49,298 nt of DNA from Clostridium arbusti SL206 (GCF_000246895.1 NZ_BAEV01000016.1:1-49298), one strand, 5' to 3'. Positions 7,979 to 17,108 are shown, counted from the stretch's first letter. Translations and numbers: made by a program. Notes: generated by a model from the sequence alone, not told the origin.

Positions 7979-8175
7979 AAATTTATTGATCATTATTTAT
8001 ATGAAAATGCATATTTCTATGCAGGTATTATAGCATTTTTATCTTAAAAAGTCAGTAAATATTCTGAATTTACAGAACTTAATGGATTGGAATCAGAAAT
8101 ATTTATAATCTGTTATCAATTTGTTATTATAATGCTAACATTTAGAAAAAATATATATAATTAATATATAGGTAT

Positions 8176-8228
8176 AAAAAACCTTGAAAAAGTAAAAAAA
8201 ATTACTCCTTCAGGTTTTTTATTTTTAT
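8176..8228 (+). terminator. Terminator-like hairpin without an obvious upstream gene
   Basis: AAAAAACCTTGAA pairs with TTCAGGTTTTTT and is followed by ATTTTTATT. It is 80-odd bases before the ablB-like start. It may end a transcript from the structured region at 7727-7978 or act as a leader attenuator. Confidence 0.5.
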
Positions 8229-8311
8229 TATGGATATAAAGAAGAATAAATATAGTAAAAATTGCAAATATTTAATATATATTAAAATATCAGATTAATA
8301 GGGGTGATCCA

Positions 8312-9160
8312 ATGATTTTAGAAGTACCTAAAATTGAAAATATTCAGTTTCCAGGAGGAAATGTAAATATTAAATTTGATGAGTTTAATAAGAAAATTAA
8401 AATTGTAAGTTTTGAAGGAGAGGTTAAAAATTTAGTTGATAGATTGATTACACTATCAAGTAAGAATAAAGTAGGAAAGATTTTTTATGTATCTACTAAA
8501 GAGAAAATTGAAGAATTTAAAGCTGAAGGATTTATTATGGAAGCTAAGGTTTATAACTTTTTAAATGGGAAGCCAGGTTATTTTTTATCTAAGTTCATTA
8601 CAGCTGAGCGGAAGATGAGTATGGTTATTCCAGAAGAGGAAGAAGTTTTGATTAAATCAAGGGAGTATGCAGATGAAGATTATAAATATGATACATATAA
8701 TCAGTATTTAATTAGGAATGCATCTAAAGAAGATGCAAAGCAATTAGCAGAACTTTATGATAGTGTATTTGAAACGTATCCATCACCTATGAATAATTCA
8801 GATTACATTAAGTTTGTAATGGATCATAATGTGTTTTTTAAAATAGCAGTTTATGAAAATAAAATTGTTAGTGCGGCATCTGCTGATATGGATCCAACTA
8901 ACCTAAATGTTGAAATGACTGATTGTGCAACGGATAGAGCGCACAGAGGTAATGGTTTAGTGGGACGACTGATTTTTGAACTTGAAAAAGAACTAAAGAA
9001 TAAACAGTATAAAGTGCTTTATAGTATGGCAAGATCTATTTCTACAGGAATGAATATTGTTTTTTCTAAACACGACTATGAATATAGCGGAAGGTTAGTT
9101 AATCACTGTCACATTTGCGGACAGTTTGAAGATATGAACATTTGGGTTAAGGTATTATAG
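8312..9160 (+). CDS. ablB: Putative beta-lysine N-acetyltransferase
   Basis: A 282-residue protein whose C-terminal half (from about residue 130) is a GNAT acetyltransferase: YLIRNASKEDAKQLAELYD, YPSPMNN, SAASADMD, and the acetyl-CoA loop RAHRGNGLVGRL. The ending NHCHICGQFEDMNIWVK is characteristic of AblB, which acetylates beta-lysine to the osmolyte N-epsilon-acetyl-beta-lysine. The N-terminal half matches the family's less conserved domain, and length is typical. The Shine-Dalgarno AGGGGTGA precedes ATG 8312. The usual partner ablA (lysine 2,3-aminomutase) is not adjacent, so substrate supply must come from elsewhere. Family assignment is strong; the in vivo role is inferred. Confidence 0.82.
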   Translation: MILEVPKIENIQFPGGNVNIKFDEFNKKIKIVSFEGEVKNLVDRLITLSSKNKVGKIFYVSTKEKIEEFKAEGFIMEAKVYNFLNGKPGYFLSKFITAERKMSMVIPEEEEVLIKSREYADEDYKYDTYNQYLIRNASKEDAKQLAELYDSVFETYPSPMNNSDYIKFVMDHNVFFKIAVYENKIVSAASADMDPTNLNVEMTDCATDRAHRGNGLVGRLIFELEKELKNKQYKVLYSMARSISTGMNIVFSKHDYEYSGRLVNHCHICGQFEDMNIWVKVL

Positions 9161-9173
9161 TAGGTTTAGCAGG

Positions 9174-9222
9174 AAAGACACATAAAATTTCACATATTTA
9201 TAGTGAAATTTTATGTGTCTTT
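9174..9222 (+). terminator. Strong terminator of the ablB-like gene
   Basis: AAAGACACATAAAATTTCAC (9174-9193) pairs perfectly over 20 bp with 9203-9222 around a 9-base loop. It starts 13 bases past the stop. Confidence 0.85.
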
Positions 9223-9246
9223 AGCTTTTCATGCATTAAAGGTTAA

Positions 9247-9346
9247 TACCTCCACCACTAAGCGAAGCGTAGGTAGGACTTTTCAATCAGATGGGGTAGA
9301 GTCCCCACCTGATTTCCCCATGTTTCAGCTTGCTGAAACGAGTTCA
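9247..9346. repeat. Three-hairpin repeated module (module B)
   Basis: Part of the 9161-9593 gap. Hairpin one lies in 9249-9277, around AAGCGAAGCGTAGG. Hairpin two pairs AATCAGATGGGG (9285-9296) with CCCCACCTGATT (9303-9314), the same core as in 7843-7897. Hairpin three pairs GTTTCAGC (9322-9329) with GCTGAAAC (9332-9339). No coding frame is present. Sharing the G4/C4 hairpin with module A suggests a dispersed structured element. The rest of the gap is AT-rich and featureless. Confidence 0.45.
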
Positions 9347-9593
9347 CTGTATTTTAGTAGAATTTGATAGTGTTGATTTTTCACTATATTAACTGATCAG
9401 TATATATATTTAACAAAAACCATATTTTTGATGTTATAATAGAATATAAACTGTATTGTAAATTTAATTAAATTAATACAAAAAATAAAAAATTACCACA
9501 TGAATGGGGAAAAACTATTCTATATTTACTTAAATAGCATGCAAGTAAAAGTTAGATTGGCAGCATCATCGATTATAAAAAGTGAGGTACTAA

Positions 9594-10835
9594 ATGATGA
9601 AAAATAAGATAAATGTAGGAATAGGATTTGTAAGTGGTCGAAAAAGTTTTAAAAATGTTGTAAAAACATATATTGATAGTTGGAATGAATCAAATTCATT
9701 AGAAAATGGAAAAATTGCGATTCATTTATTTGTTGCATATGACCTAAAGTATTCAAATACAAAAGTTGGAGATTATACAATCACTGATGAAGGAATTCTG
9801 AACACAGTAGTTTCCGCTCATTATATGAGCGATGCATCAATAGAAATAGAAGCACAAATCCTAGTGAAAAATAAGGTGTTGACTAATAAAGAAGCAAAAC
9901 TTCTCTTTGGTCAAGGTTATGGAATGAAGAGAAATGCTATTCTGTATCTTGCAATAAAGTATAATATGGATTATTTGATTTTTCTTGATGATGATGAATA
10001 TCCTATAGCCACCGTGAAAATAGCTAATAGTACCTTTTGGATGGGGCAATCGGTAATAGCGGATCATATAGAATATCTTAATAGTTGCGATATTACACAT
10101 GGTTATCATTGTGGTTATGTTTCACCAATTCCACAGATTAAATGGAACAATAAGCTTTCAGAAGAAGATTTTAAACTATTTATTGAAGCCATAAGTAATG
10201 ATATTATCAATTGGGATTCTATTAAGGATAAGATGAATAGTGGAGGAGTCACTTATGGGGATCTTTCAATTATATATGGGAAAAAGGGGAAAGTGGTGCA
10301 GGAGATAAATGGTATGAAATTTATCTCAGGGTCTAACCTAGGACTTAATTTAAAAAATTGTAATAAATTATTTCCGTTTTACAATCCTCCTGGTGCAAGA
10401 GGCGAGGATACTTTTTTAAGTACCTGTATTGGTGATTGTGACGTAACAAAAATTCCATGTTATGCCTTTCATGATGGTTTTTCCTATTATCAGCATTTGC
10501 TTAAGGGAGTACTTCCAATTAAGCTCAAGGAAATATCAGTGGACGACAGTTATGTTGTGAAAAGATTTCTTAAGGCATCCATTGGATGGATTCGTTATAA
10601 ACCACTGTTAACTTACATAACCAACCAAGAAAATTATAATTCAGAGATTATTAAAATCAGAGAGAACTTAACAATTGCAGTACCTAAAATTTGTGATTAT
10701 TTCAAAAATAAAGATTTTGAACGTGTTTTGACAGAACTTGAATACTATAATAATCATGTGGAACAGCACTTTAAGGATTTTCAAAATACAAAGCTAGCAT
10801 GGATTAAAGTAATGGAATTTTTGAAGTGTTACTAA
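9594..10835 (+). CDS. Glycosyltransferase-like protein (GT-A, family 2-like)
   Basis: A 413-residue cytoplasmic protein. The early segment NVGIGFVSGRKSFKNVVKTY and the acidic motif YLIFLDDDEYP (about residues 124-134) suit a GT-A fold, the DDD being a DxD-type metal/nucleotide-sugar site. A later ARGEDTFLSTCIGD (about residues 270-283) resembles the ED acceptor/base region of family 2 enzymes. No membrane segment is seen. The gene stands alone between two terminators, with GAGGT upstream of tandem ATG ATG, so neither donor nor acceptor can be guessed. Alternative: a hypothetical protein whose DDD motif is coincidental. Confidence 0.6.
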   Translation: MMKNKINVGIGFVSGRKSFKNVVKTYIDSWNESNSLENGKIAIHLFVAYDLKYSNTKVGDYTITDEGILNTVVSAHYMSDASIEIEAQILVKNKVLTNKEAKLLFGQGYGMKRNAILYLAIKYNMDYLIFLDDDEYPIATVKIANSTFWMGQSVIADHIEYLNSCDITHGYHCGYVSPIPQIKWNNKLSEEDFKLFIEAISNDIINWDSIKDKMNSGGVTYGDLSIIYGKKGKVVQEINGMKFISGSNLGLNLKNCNKLFPFYNPPGARGEDTFLSTCIGDCDVTKIPCYAFHDGFSYYQHLLKGVLPIKLKEISVDDSYVVKRFLKASIGWIRYKPLLTYITNQENYNSEIIKIRENLTIAVPKICDYFKNKDFERVLTELEYYNNHVEQHFKDFQNTKLAWIKVMEFLKCY

Positions 10836-10868
10836 TTTAAATTTAATTGGAAGTTATAATATTAGTAG

Positions 10869-10908
10869 AAACCATCCAATCATTATAAGATTGGGTGGTT
10901 TTTTATTA
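10869..10908 (+). terminator. Terminator of the glycosyltransferase-like gene
   Basis: GAAACCATCCAAT pairs with ATTGGGTGGTTTT around a short loop, followed by a T-run. It begins about 35 bases past the stop. Confidence 0.85.
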
Positions 10909-11000
10909 TAAATAAAAAATTATTTTCCACTCTAAGGATTTAGGGAGATATTGATACATAATGAAATATATGATAAACTTTCATCAAAGTATTCGCTATA

Positions 11001-11160
11001 AGGCATGTGAAAATAAATAACAAGTCAAAGATGCGACGTATATTTTGAATTATACAAGGAAACAGGTTCTGATGATAGTGGTGCTATCAGAGGGTTCTGT
11101 TAACGTAGTATGATTCAAAATAGACTAGTATACTGACTAGTTATTTATTTGAATGTGCCT
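11001..11160 (+). repeat. 160-bp palindromic repeat, copy 1 (MITE-like)
   Basis: A 160-bp unit from AGGCATGTGA to GAATGTGCCT. The terminal arms contain AAATAAATAAC and GTTATTTATTT. An inner pair TATTTTGAAT / ATTCAAAATA and a central GATAG-TGGTG-CTATC hairpin mean that the whole unit can fold into one long stem. Near-identical copies are at 13456 and 20082. It holds no open frame. It lies 90 bases upstream of the EcsC-family gene; the rest of the 10909-11250 gap is AT-rich. Confidence 0.9.
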
Positions 11161-11250
11161 AAATATAAAAAGGTGCAATTTAATATGAAATTAGTTATTT
11201 TTAGTGTATAGATTAATTTACCAGAAAAATTTAACATTGAGGTGTTATTT

Positions 11251-11973
11251 ATGAATAGATATGAAGATAATGCTGTTAAAGAATTAATGAATTGGCAGAA
11301 AGAGATGATGAAGAAGTCTGGTATTATAGAAAATTTTACCAAGGGTACTCAAAATAAGATAAATAATATTATTCCTGATAAAGTCCATACCATAATAACG
11401 GAAGCAATAAAGAATATGATAAAGGCAGTACTTGTGGGATCTGAATATACCACCTCTTTACCGTTGAAAGATGGATCTCTTGAAGATAGAGAAAACATGA
11501 TTAGAGAGAAAATTGATTTTTATAAAAAGTCAGCGGCTGTTAGTGGAGCAGGTACTGGAGGTGCAGGTTTTCTGCTAAGTTTGGCAGATTTTCCTATACT
11601 TTTAAGCCTTAAGATGAAGTTTTTGTTTCAGTGTGCAAGTTTATATGGCTTTGATGTAAAAGATTATAGAGAGAGATTATATATACTTTATATATTTCAA
11701 CTTGCTTTTTCCAGTCAGAAAAAGAGGAATGAGACTTTTAATATTGTTAAGAATTGGGATGATTATTCAAAGACATTGCCAATAGATAAAGAAGCCTTTG
11801 ACTGGAGAGAATTTCAACAGGAATACAGAGACTATATGGATATTGCAAAGCTGCTTCAGATGGTTCCTGGCATTGGAGCTGTGGTGGGAGCTTATGCAAA
11901 TTATAAACTTATGAATCAGCTTGGAAAAACTGCAATGAATGGATATAGATTGAGAATTTTTAAATTTAAGTAA
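11251..11973 (+). CDS. EcsC family protein
   Basis: A 240-residue protein matching the EcsC family. A charged N-terminal helix (ELMNWQKEMMKKSG) is followed by a central glycine/alanine-rich stretch AAVSGAGTGGAGFLLSLADFPILLSLKMKF (stated here only as a motif region, about residues 90-118). A second glycine-rich segment, MVPGIGAVVGAYANYKLM, lies near the C-terminus. These amphipathic glycine-rich parts may contact membrane. ATG 11251 is chosen with GAGGTG at 11239-11244; an upstream GTG at 11242 falls inside that site. The molecular role of this family is unsettled. It is monocistronic, behind a 160-bp repeat and ahead of a strong terminator. Confidence 0.78.
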   Translation: MNRYEDNAVKELMNWQKEMMKKSGIIENFTKGTQNKINNIIPDKVHTIITEAIKNMIKAVLVGSEYTTSLPLKDGSLEDRENMIREKIDFYKKSAAVSGAGTGGAGFLLSLADFPILLSLKMKFLFQCASLYGFDVKDYRERLYILYIFQLAFSSQKKRNETFNIVKNWDDYSKTLPIDKEAFDWREFQQEYRDYMDIAKLLQMVPGIGAVVGAYANYKLMNQLGKTAMNGYRLRIFKFK

Positions 11974-11986
11974 GGTAAATAAATGC

Positions 11987-12021
11987 AAAAGCATTCAACC
12001 TTTAAAGGGTTGAGTGCTTTT
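11987..12021 (+). terminator. Terminator of the EcsC-family gene
   Basis: AAAAGCATTCAACC pairs with GGGTTGAGTGCTTTT around TTTAAA, with a T-rich 3' side. It is 14 bases past the stop. Confidence 0.88.
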
Positions 12022-12191
12022 TATTACTAATAGAATTATATGATAATAATTGCCAATAAAATTGAAAAAAATGAGAAATATACTATAATTATATTTAGTA
12101 GAGTATAATTGTAAAGGGAAAAGAAAAATATATTATAGTTTATAAATGTTTGAAGAATGGGAAATATACTACAATAAAGGGGTTAAAAGTA

Positions 12192-13172
12192 ATGAAAATA
12201 TTAGCATATAGTCATAGACCAGATGAAACAGAATATTTTAAAGAATTCAGTAAAAAGTATAAGGTAGAGGTTGTACTATGTGAAGAGGCACCAACTATGG
12301 AAAATGCAGATTTGGCAAAGGGCTTCGACTGCATTAGTATTATAACAACCATGATTTCAGATAAATTAGTAGAAAAATTTCATCAGGTTGGAGTAAAGTT
12401 TATATCTACCAGAACCATCGGTTATGATCATATAGACATTAAAAAGGCCAAAGAGTTAGGTGTTCATGTAGGAAATGTGACTTATTCACCAAATAGTGTG
12501 GCTAATTATACTGTTATGATGATTCTTATGGCAACACGAAAAATGAAATCTATTATGGAACGCAGCAATGTACAAGATTATTCTTTAAAAGGTGTTCAAG
12601 GTAAAGAATTACAGAACTTAACTGTAGGCGTTATTGGTACAGGAAGAATTGGGCAAACAGTTATTAAACATTTAAGTGGATTTCAATGTGAAGTATTAGC
12701 CTATGATTTATATGAAAATGAAAAAATAAAGCAATATGCTAAATATGTTGCATTGGAAAAGCTTTTTAAAAGCAGTGATATTATTACAATGCATGTACCT
12801 GCAACAGAAGATAACTACCATCTAATTGACAAGAGCTCCATAGCAACAATGAAAGAAGGAGTATTTATTATTAATACAGCCCGTGGTTCTCTTATTAATA
12901 CGAGTGATTTAATTACAGGTATTGAGCAGAAAAAAATTGGTGGTGCAGCTTTAGATGTAATTGAAAATGAATCAAATATTTATTATAAGGATTTAAAATG
13001 TGAGATATTAGATAATAGGGAATTGGCAATTTTAAAATCTTATCCTAATGTAATTGTGACACCACATACAGCTTTTTATACTGATCAAGCTGTAAGCGAT
13101 ATGGTGGAGCACTCTATTTTAAGTTGTATTTTATTTGTGGATGGTAAAGAAAATCCTTGGCAAGTTGCATAA
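12192..13172 (+). CDS. D-2-hydroxyacid dehydrogenase, D-lactate dehydrogenase-like
   Basis: A 326-residue NAD-dependent dehydrogenase of the D-isomer-specific family, reducing a 2-keto acid such as pyruvate to D-lactate. The Rossmann loop is VGVIGTGRIGQTVIKHL (about residues 138-154). The catalytic trio is seen as Arg in INTARGSL, Glu in ALDVIENE and His in VTPHTAFYT. ISTRTIGYDHIDIKKAKELG is typical of D-lactate dehydrogenase/VanH relatives. ATG 12192 is chosen with AAAGGGG at 12176-12182; the longer TTG-started form lacks a ribosome site. Substrate could instead be another short 2-keto acid. It is monocistronic. Confidence 0.88.
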   Translation: MKILAYSHRPDETEYFKEFSKKYKVEVVLCEEAPTMENADLAKGFDCISIITTMISDKLVEKFHQVGVKFISTRTIGYDHIDIKKAKELGVHVGNVTYSPNSVANYTVMMILMATRKMKSIMERSNVQDYSLKGVQGKELQNLTVGVIGTGRIGQTVIKHLSGFQCEVLAYDLYENEKIKQYAKYVALEKLFKSSDIITMHVPATEDNYHLIDKSSIATMKEGVFIINTARGSLINTSDLITGIEQKKIGGAALDVIENESNIYYKDLKCEILDNRELAILKSYPNVIVTPHTAFYTDQAVSDMVEHSILSCILFVDGKENPWQVA

Positions 13173-13182
13173 AATTAAGGGA

Positions 13183-13290
13183 TTGTCTCAAAATACATTA
13201 ATAGTATTAGGGACGTCCTTTTCTATTTATACGATAACTAGCCGCTGTAACACTCCACCGCACTCTGTGAAAGCGACCTAATACAAAATA
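13183..13290. repeat. Repeated non-coding module (module C)
   Basis: In the 13173-13636 gap. It holds the word CGATAACTAGCCGCTG (13231 on), resembling CGATGACTAGTGGCTG near 7915, and CGCACTCTGTGAAAG (about 13259-13273), identical to the word at 7751-7765. A small dyad, ATTAATAGTATTAGGGACG, precedes them. It looks like a shuffled or decayed relative of the 7727-7978 element. The remainder of the gap before the 160-bp repeat is AT-rich. Confidence 0.4.
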
Positions 13291-13455
13291 TATTTAATAC
13301 AATATATAGTGATAAAATGAGGAAAACATACTATATATAGGGTGGCATATGTTTAAATTCATAATTTTAAAGTTGCGTTTAAAAAATTTTCCACTTATAA
13401 TAAATTGTAAATAATTTTTATCTAATAATAAAAATTATTTATATAAATTAATATA

Positions 13456-13615
13456 AGGCATGTGAAAATAAATAACAAGTCAAAGATGCGACGAATATTT
13501 TGAATTATACAAGGAAACAGGTTCTGATGATAGTGGTGCTATCAGAAGGTTCTGTTGACGTAGTAGGATTCAAAATAGACTAGCATACTGACTAGTTATT
13601 TATTTGAATATGCCT
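13456..13615 (+). repeat. 160-bp palindromic repeat, copy 2
   Basis: Same length and orientation as the copy at 11001, with scattered substitutions (for example GACGAATATT, and right end GAATATGCCT). It ends 21 bases before the nrdA start, so it lies within the nrdA leader and the ribosome-binding site AAAAGGA sits directly after it. Confidence 0.92.
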
Positions 13616-13636
13616 AAAGAAGAAAAGGATTGAAAT

Positions 13637-15925
13637 ATGGATATAAAAATAAAAAAGAGAAATGGTAAGTATGAAAAATTGCAAGTAAATAAGACTAAAA
13701 AGATGGTTAGTCTTGCATGTGATGGAATAGAGGGCTGTGATCCAATTGAATTGGAACTTGATTCTAGGATACAGTTTAGAGATGGTATGAGTACAAAAGA
13801 AATTCAAAAGATACTAATTCAAACAGCTATAGAAAAAGTGATTCAGACAGAGAGAGATGAATATGGAAATAGTTCCAAGAAAACTAATATACATTGGCAG
13901 TATGTTGCTGCAAGATTACTTGCCTTTGATTTATATAAAGAAGCTAAGATAAATAGGAATTATAATCATTTTGGATATGGTGATTTCAGTAGTCTTGTAA
14001 AGAAATTAGTAGATATGAAGCTTTACGGAAAATATTTAATTGATAACTATTCTGATGAAGATATAGAGGAGCTTTCTGCATACATAGTATCTGATAGGGA
14101 CGAGCTCTTTAATTATGAAGGCTTAAAATTATTAAATGATAGATATCTTATAAAGGGATACCAGGGTGAAATATTAGAACTTCCTCAAGAGAGATTTATG
14201 TGTATAGCTATGCATTTGGCTATACCAGAAGGTGATAAAAGAGTTTTTTATGCAAAGAAATTCTATGATTTGATGAGTCAATTGAAAATGACTGTTGCAA
14301 CACCGACGCTAGGAAATGCAGGTACACCTTTTTATCAATTAAGTAGCTGTTTTATATCTACAGTTGGAGATAATCTTTGGTCTATTTATGATGTAAATCA
14401 GAAATTCTCTCAGGTTTCTAAGCATGGTGGAGCTCTTGGAATATATCTTGGTAAGATAAGAGCGCTAAATAGCGAGATAAGAGGTCATAAAAACGCATCG
14501 GGTGGAGTTATACCTTGGGTAAGACTTTATAATGATACTGCAGTGGCTGTAGATCAACTTGGAAAACGTAAAGGTGGAGCAGCTGTAACACTAGATGTAT
14601 GGCACAAGGATATATATGATTTTCTAGATATTAGAACTAATAATGGAGATGACAGGAGAAAAGCCCATGATGTTTTCCCTTCGGTAAGTATTCCAGATTT
14701 ATTTATGGAGAGGCTTGAAAAAAGAGAAAATTGGTCTTTGTTTGATCCTTATATGATTAATAAAATAATGGGCTATAAAATAGAAGATTATTTTGACGAT
14801 AACAATAGAGAATTTACTAAGAGGTATTTGGAATGTGAAGCCAATGAAGAAATTCCAAGGGAAACGGTTCCTGCACTTGATATAATGAAAAAAATAATGA
14901 AAAGTGCAGTAGAAACAGGTACTCCCTTTATATTCTTTAGAGATACTGTAAATAGGGCTAACCCCAATAAACATGCTGGAATGATATATGCATCTAATCT
15001 ATGCCATGAAATAGCTCAAAATATGAGTGAAAGTGAACTCATAAGTGAAGAGGTAACGGATGAAAATGGCTTCACGGAGGTTGTACAGAGAATTAAAGCT
15101 GGGGATATGGTAACCTGTAATCTTAACTCTATTAATCTTAGTAAAGTTGATAAAGAGGAATTAGCTAAATCAATTCCACTTCAAATTAGAATGCTTGACA
15201 ATGTTATTTCACTTAATAAACTCCCTGTAATGGAATCCAGAGTTACCAGCGATAAATACAGAGCCATAGGGCTTGGAACTAGTGGATATCACCACTATTT
15301 AGCTAATAACAAAATTAAATGGGAAAGTGATGAGCACATAAAAATAGCAGATGAACTGTTTGAAGAAATAGCCTATCAGGCAATCAAAGCATCTATGGAG
15401 CTTTCTAGGGAAAAGGGTAAATATCCTGAGTTTGAAGGTTCGGAATGGCAAACGGGAAAGTATTTTGAAAGAAGAGGTTATACTTCTGAAAGATGGCAAA
15501 AGTTAAAAGATGATGTACAAAAATATGGTATGAGAAATGGATATATAACTGCAGTTGCACCTACGGGAAGCACTTCTAATATTGCCAATACCACAGCAGG
15601 TATAGATCCTGTATTTAAAAAGTTTTTTATAGAAGAGAAAAAGGGAAGTTTTACTCCTAAAACTGCTCCAGATTTAAATGAAGAAAATTTCTGGTATTAT
15701 AATGAAGCCCATACTATTGATCAACAATGGTGTATTAAAGCCTGTGCAGCAAGACAAAGGCATATTGATCAATCACAAGCCTTTAATTTATATATTACCC
15801 CAGAGGTAAAGGCAAGAGATATATTAAATATGTATGTTCAGTCATGGAAACAAGGGCTTAAAACTATTTATTATATAAGAAATAAATCCATAGAAATGGA
15901 TGAATGTTCAAGTTGCTCAAGTTAA
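13637..15925 (+). CDS. nrdA: Class I ribonucleoside-diphosphate reductase, alpha subunit
   Basis: A 762-residue large subunit that reduces ribonucleotides to deoxyribonucleotides. An N-terminal ATP-cone (about residues 1-95, starting IKIKKRNGKYEKLQVN) indicates allosteric activity control. Active-site elements are visible: the redox Cys in QLSSCFIS, the NLCHEIA segment with the radical Cys and Glu, the second redox Cys in MVTCNLNSINL, the Tyr pair in LKTIYYIRNK for radical transfer, and the C-terminal Cys pair ECSSCSS that is re-reduced by thioredoxin. The partner beta subunit follows after 83 bases. A 160-bp palindromic repeat sits in the leader and a deleted copy lies between the two subunit genes, which may affect message stability. 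Confidence 0.95.
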   Translation: MDIKIKKRNGKYEKLQVNKTKKMVSLACDGIEGCDPIELELDSRIQFRDGMSTKEIQKILIQTAIEKVIQTERDEYGNSSKKTNIHWQYVAARLLAFDLYKEAKINRNYNHFGYGDFSSLVKKLVDMKLYGKYLIDNYSDEDIEELSAYIVSDRDELFNYEGLKLLNDRYLIKGYQGEILELPQERFMCIAMHLAIPEGDKRVFYAKKFYDLMSQLKMTVATPTLGNAGTPFYQLSSCFISTVGDNLWSIYDVNQKFSQVSKHGGALGIYLGKIRALNSEIRGHKNASGGVIPWVRLYNDTAVAVDQLGKRKGGAAVTLDVWHKDIYDFLDIRTNNGDDRRKAHDVFPSVSIPDLFMERLEKRENWSLFDPYMINKIMGYKIEDYFDDNNREFTKRYLECEANEEIPRETVPALDIMKKIMKSAVETGTPFIFFRDTVNRANPNKHAGMIYASNLCHEIAQNMSESELISEEVTDENGFTEVVQRIKAGDMVTCNLNSINLSKVDKEELAKSIPLQIRMLDNVISLNKLPVMESRVTSDKYRAIGLGTSGYHHYLANNKIKWESDEHIKIADELFEEIAYQAIKASMELSREKGKYPEFEGSEWQTGKYFERRGYTSERWQKLKDDVQKYGMRNGYITAVAPTGSTSNIANTTAGIDPVFKKFFIEEKKGSFTPKTAPDLNEENFWYYNEAHTIDQQWCIKACAARQRHIDQSQAFNLYITPEVKARDILNMYVQSWKQGLKTIYYIRNKSIEMDECSSCSS

Positions 15926-15989
15926 GGTATGTAAAAAATAATAAGTCAAAGATACTAATATACTGACTGATTATTTTTTGAAGAGGACT
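15925..15989 (+). repeat. Internally deleted copy of the 160-bp repeat between nrdA and nrdB
   Basis: A 65-bp unit. The left part AATAATAAGTCAAAGAT matches the left arm of the full repeats. The right part ATACTGACTGATTATTTTTTG matches their right arm, and the middle is missing. It still folds, AATAATAAGTCA pairing with TGACTGATTATT. Confidence 0.75.
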
Positions 15990-16008
15990 AATATGAGGAG
16001 TGAGGTTT

Positions 16009-17037
16009 ATGTTAAAAAAGATGATTTTCAACGAAAAAGGTAATCGTGGAACTGAAAGTATGATAAATGGAAATACTACTAATTTAAGAGAGTGGAATAG
16101 AATAAAATATGATTGGGCCAGTGATCTTTATAGAGTTCTATTAAATAATTTTTGGATACCAGAAGAAATATCTTTAAATGAAGATATTAAGCAATTTCCT
16201 TATCTAACGGATGGAGAAAGAAATGCTTTTGATAAGATAATTTCATTTTTGAATTTCCTTGATTCTATACAAAGTGAAAATCTTCCCAATGTATCCAGAT
16301 ATATAACAGCACCGGAGGTATCTTCTCTATTGAATATTCAAGCTTTTCAGGAGGAAATACATGCTCAAAGCTACTCTTATATTCTTGATACTGTTACAAA
16401 TCCAATAACTAGGGATAAGATATATGATGAGTGGAGAGAAGATAAGCATCTTTTAAAGAGAAATAAATTTATTGCAGGAATATATCAAAAATTTAATGAA
16501 GAATCAGACACTGAAAATTTTTTAAGAACAATAATGGCTAATTATATATTAGAGGGAATCTATTTTTATTCTGGTTTCAGTTTCTTTTATACCTTGGCAA
16601 GACAGGGGAAAATGACAGCTACGAGTACTATTTTTAAGTATATAAATAGAGATGAAGTAACTCATTTAATATTATTTCAGAATATAATTAAAGAACTGAG
16701 AAAAGAAAACCCTGAAATCTTTACAGAGAGCATGCTTGAAGAATTTAGAACTATGATGAAGACTGGTGTAGAACATGAAATTGAATGGGGACAGTATGTT
16801 ACAAATAACGAAATACTGGGACTTAATGATGAACTTATAGAAAAGTATATAAAATATATTTCAAATTTGAGACTTACCGCTATCGGTATAGATCCACTTT
16901 ATCCTGAAATTACAAAGCATCCAATGGAGTGGATTGATAGTTTTTCAAGACTCAACAGTACAAAAACAGATTTCTTCGAGGCAAAGGTTACAAATTATAC
17001 AAAGGCAGCAGCTTTTGACTTCGATGATTTAGATTAA
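16009..17037 (+). CDS. nrdB: Class I ribonucleoside-diphosphate reductase, beta subunit
   Basis: A 342-residue di-metal subunit that generates the radical for the alpha subunit. Metal ligands of the class Ia pattern are visible: Asp in NFLDSIQSENLPN, Glu and His in QAFQEEIHAQSYSYI, Glu in YILEGIYFYSGF, and Glu/His in INRDEVTHLILF. The Tyr directly after HAQS is the expected radical tyrosine, so this is not a tyrosine-less form. ATG 16009 is preferred with GAGGAG at 15995-16000; GTG 16000 falls in that site. Co-transcription with nrdA is likely, through a deleted copy of the palindromic repeat. Confidence 0.95.
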   Translation: MLKKMIFNEKGNRGTESMINGNTTNLREWNRIKYDWASDLYRVLLNNFWIPEEISLNEDIKQFPYLTDGERNAFDKIISFLNFLDSIQSENLPNVSRYITAPEVSSLLNIQAFQEEIHAQSYSYILDTVTNPITRDKIYDEWREDKHLLKRNKFIAGIYQKFNEESDTENFLRTIMANYILEGIYFYSGFSFFYTLARQGKMTATSTIFKYINRDEVTHLILFQNIIKELRKENPEIFTESMLEEFRTMMKTGVEHEIEWGQYVTNNEILGLNDELIEKYIKYISNLRLTAIGIDPLYPEITKHPMEWIDSFSRLNSTKTDFFEAKVTNYTKAAAFDFDDLD

Positions 17038-17074
17038 ATAAAATATAAGTTAAACTTATTTGTGAAAATGGTAG

Positions 17075-17108
17075 AGGGCTTAGTGATTGAGCTCTCATTA
17101 TTTTTTTC
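17075..17108 (+). terminator. Terminator of the nrd operon
   Basis: GAGGGCTTA pairs with TGAGCTCTC (with G-U pairs) around a short loop, then TTATTTTTTTC. Confidence 0.75.

Noticed and set aside
11001-13615. CRISPR-like repeats
   Set aside because: The 160-bp units are far apart, palindromic throughout, and separated by genes, not by short spacers.
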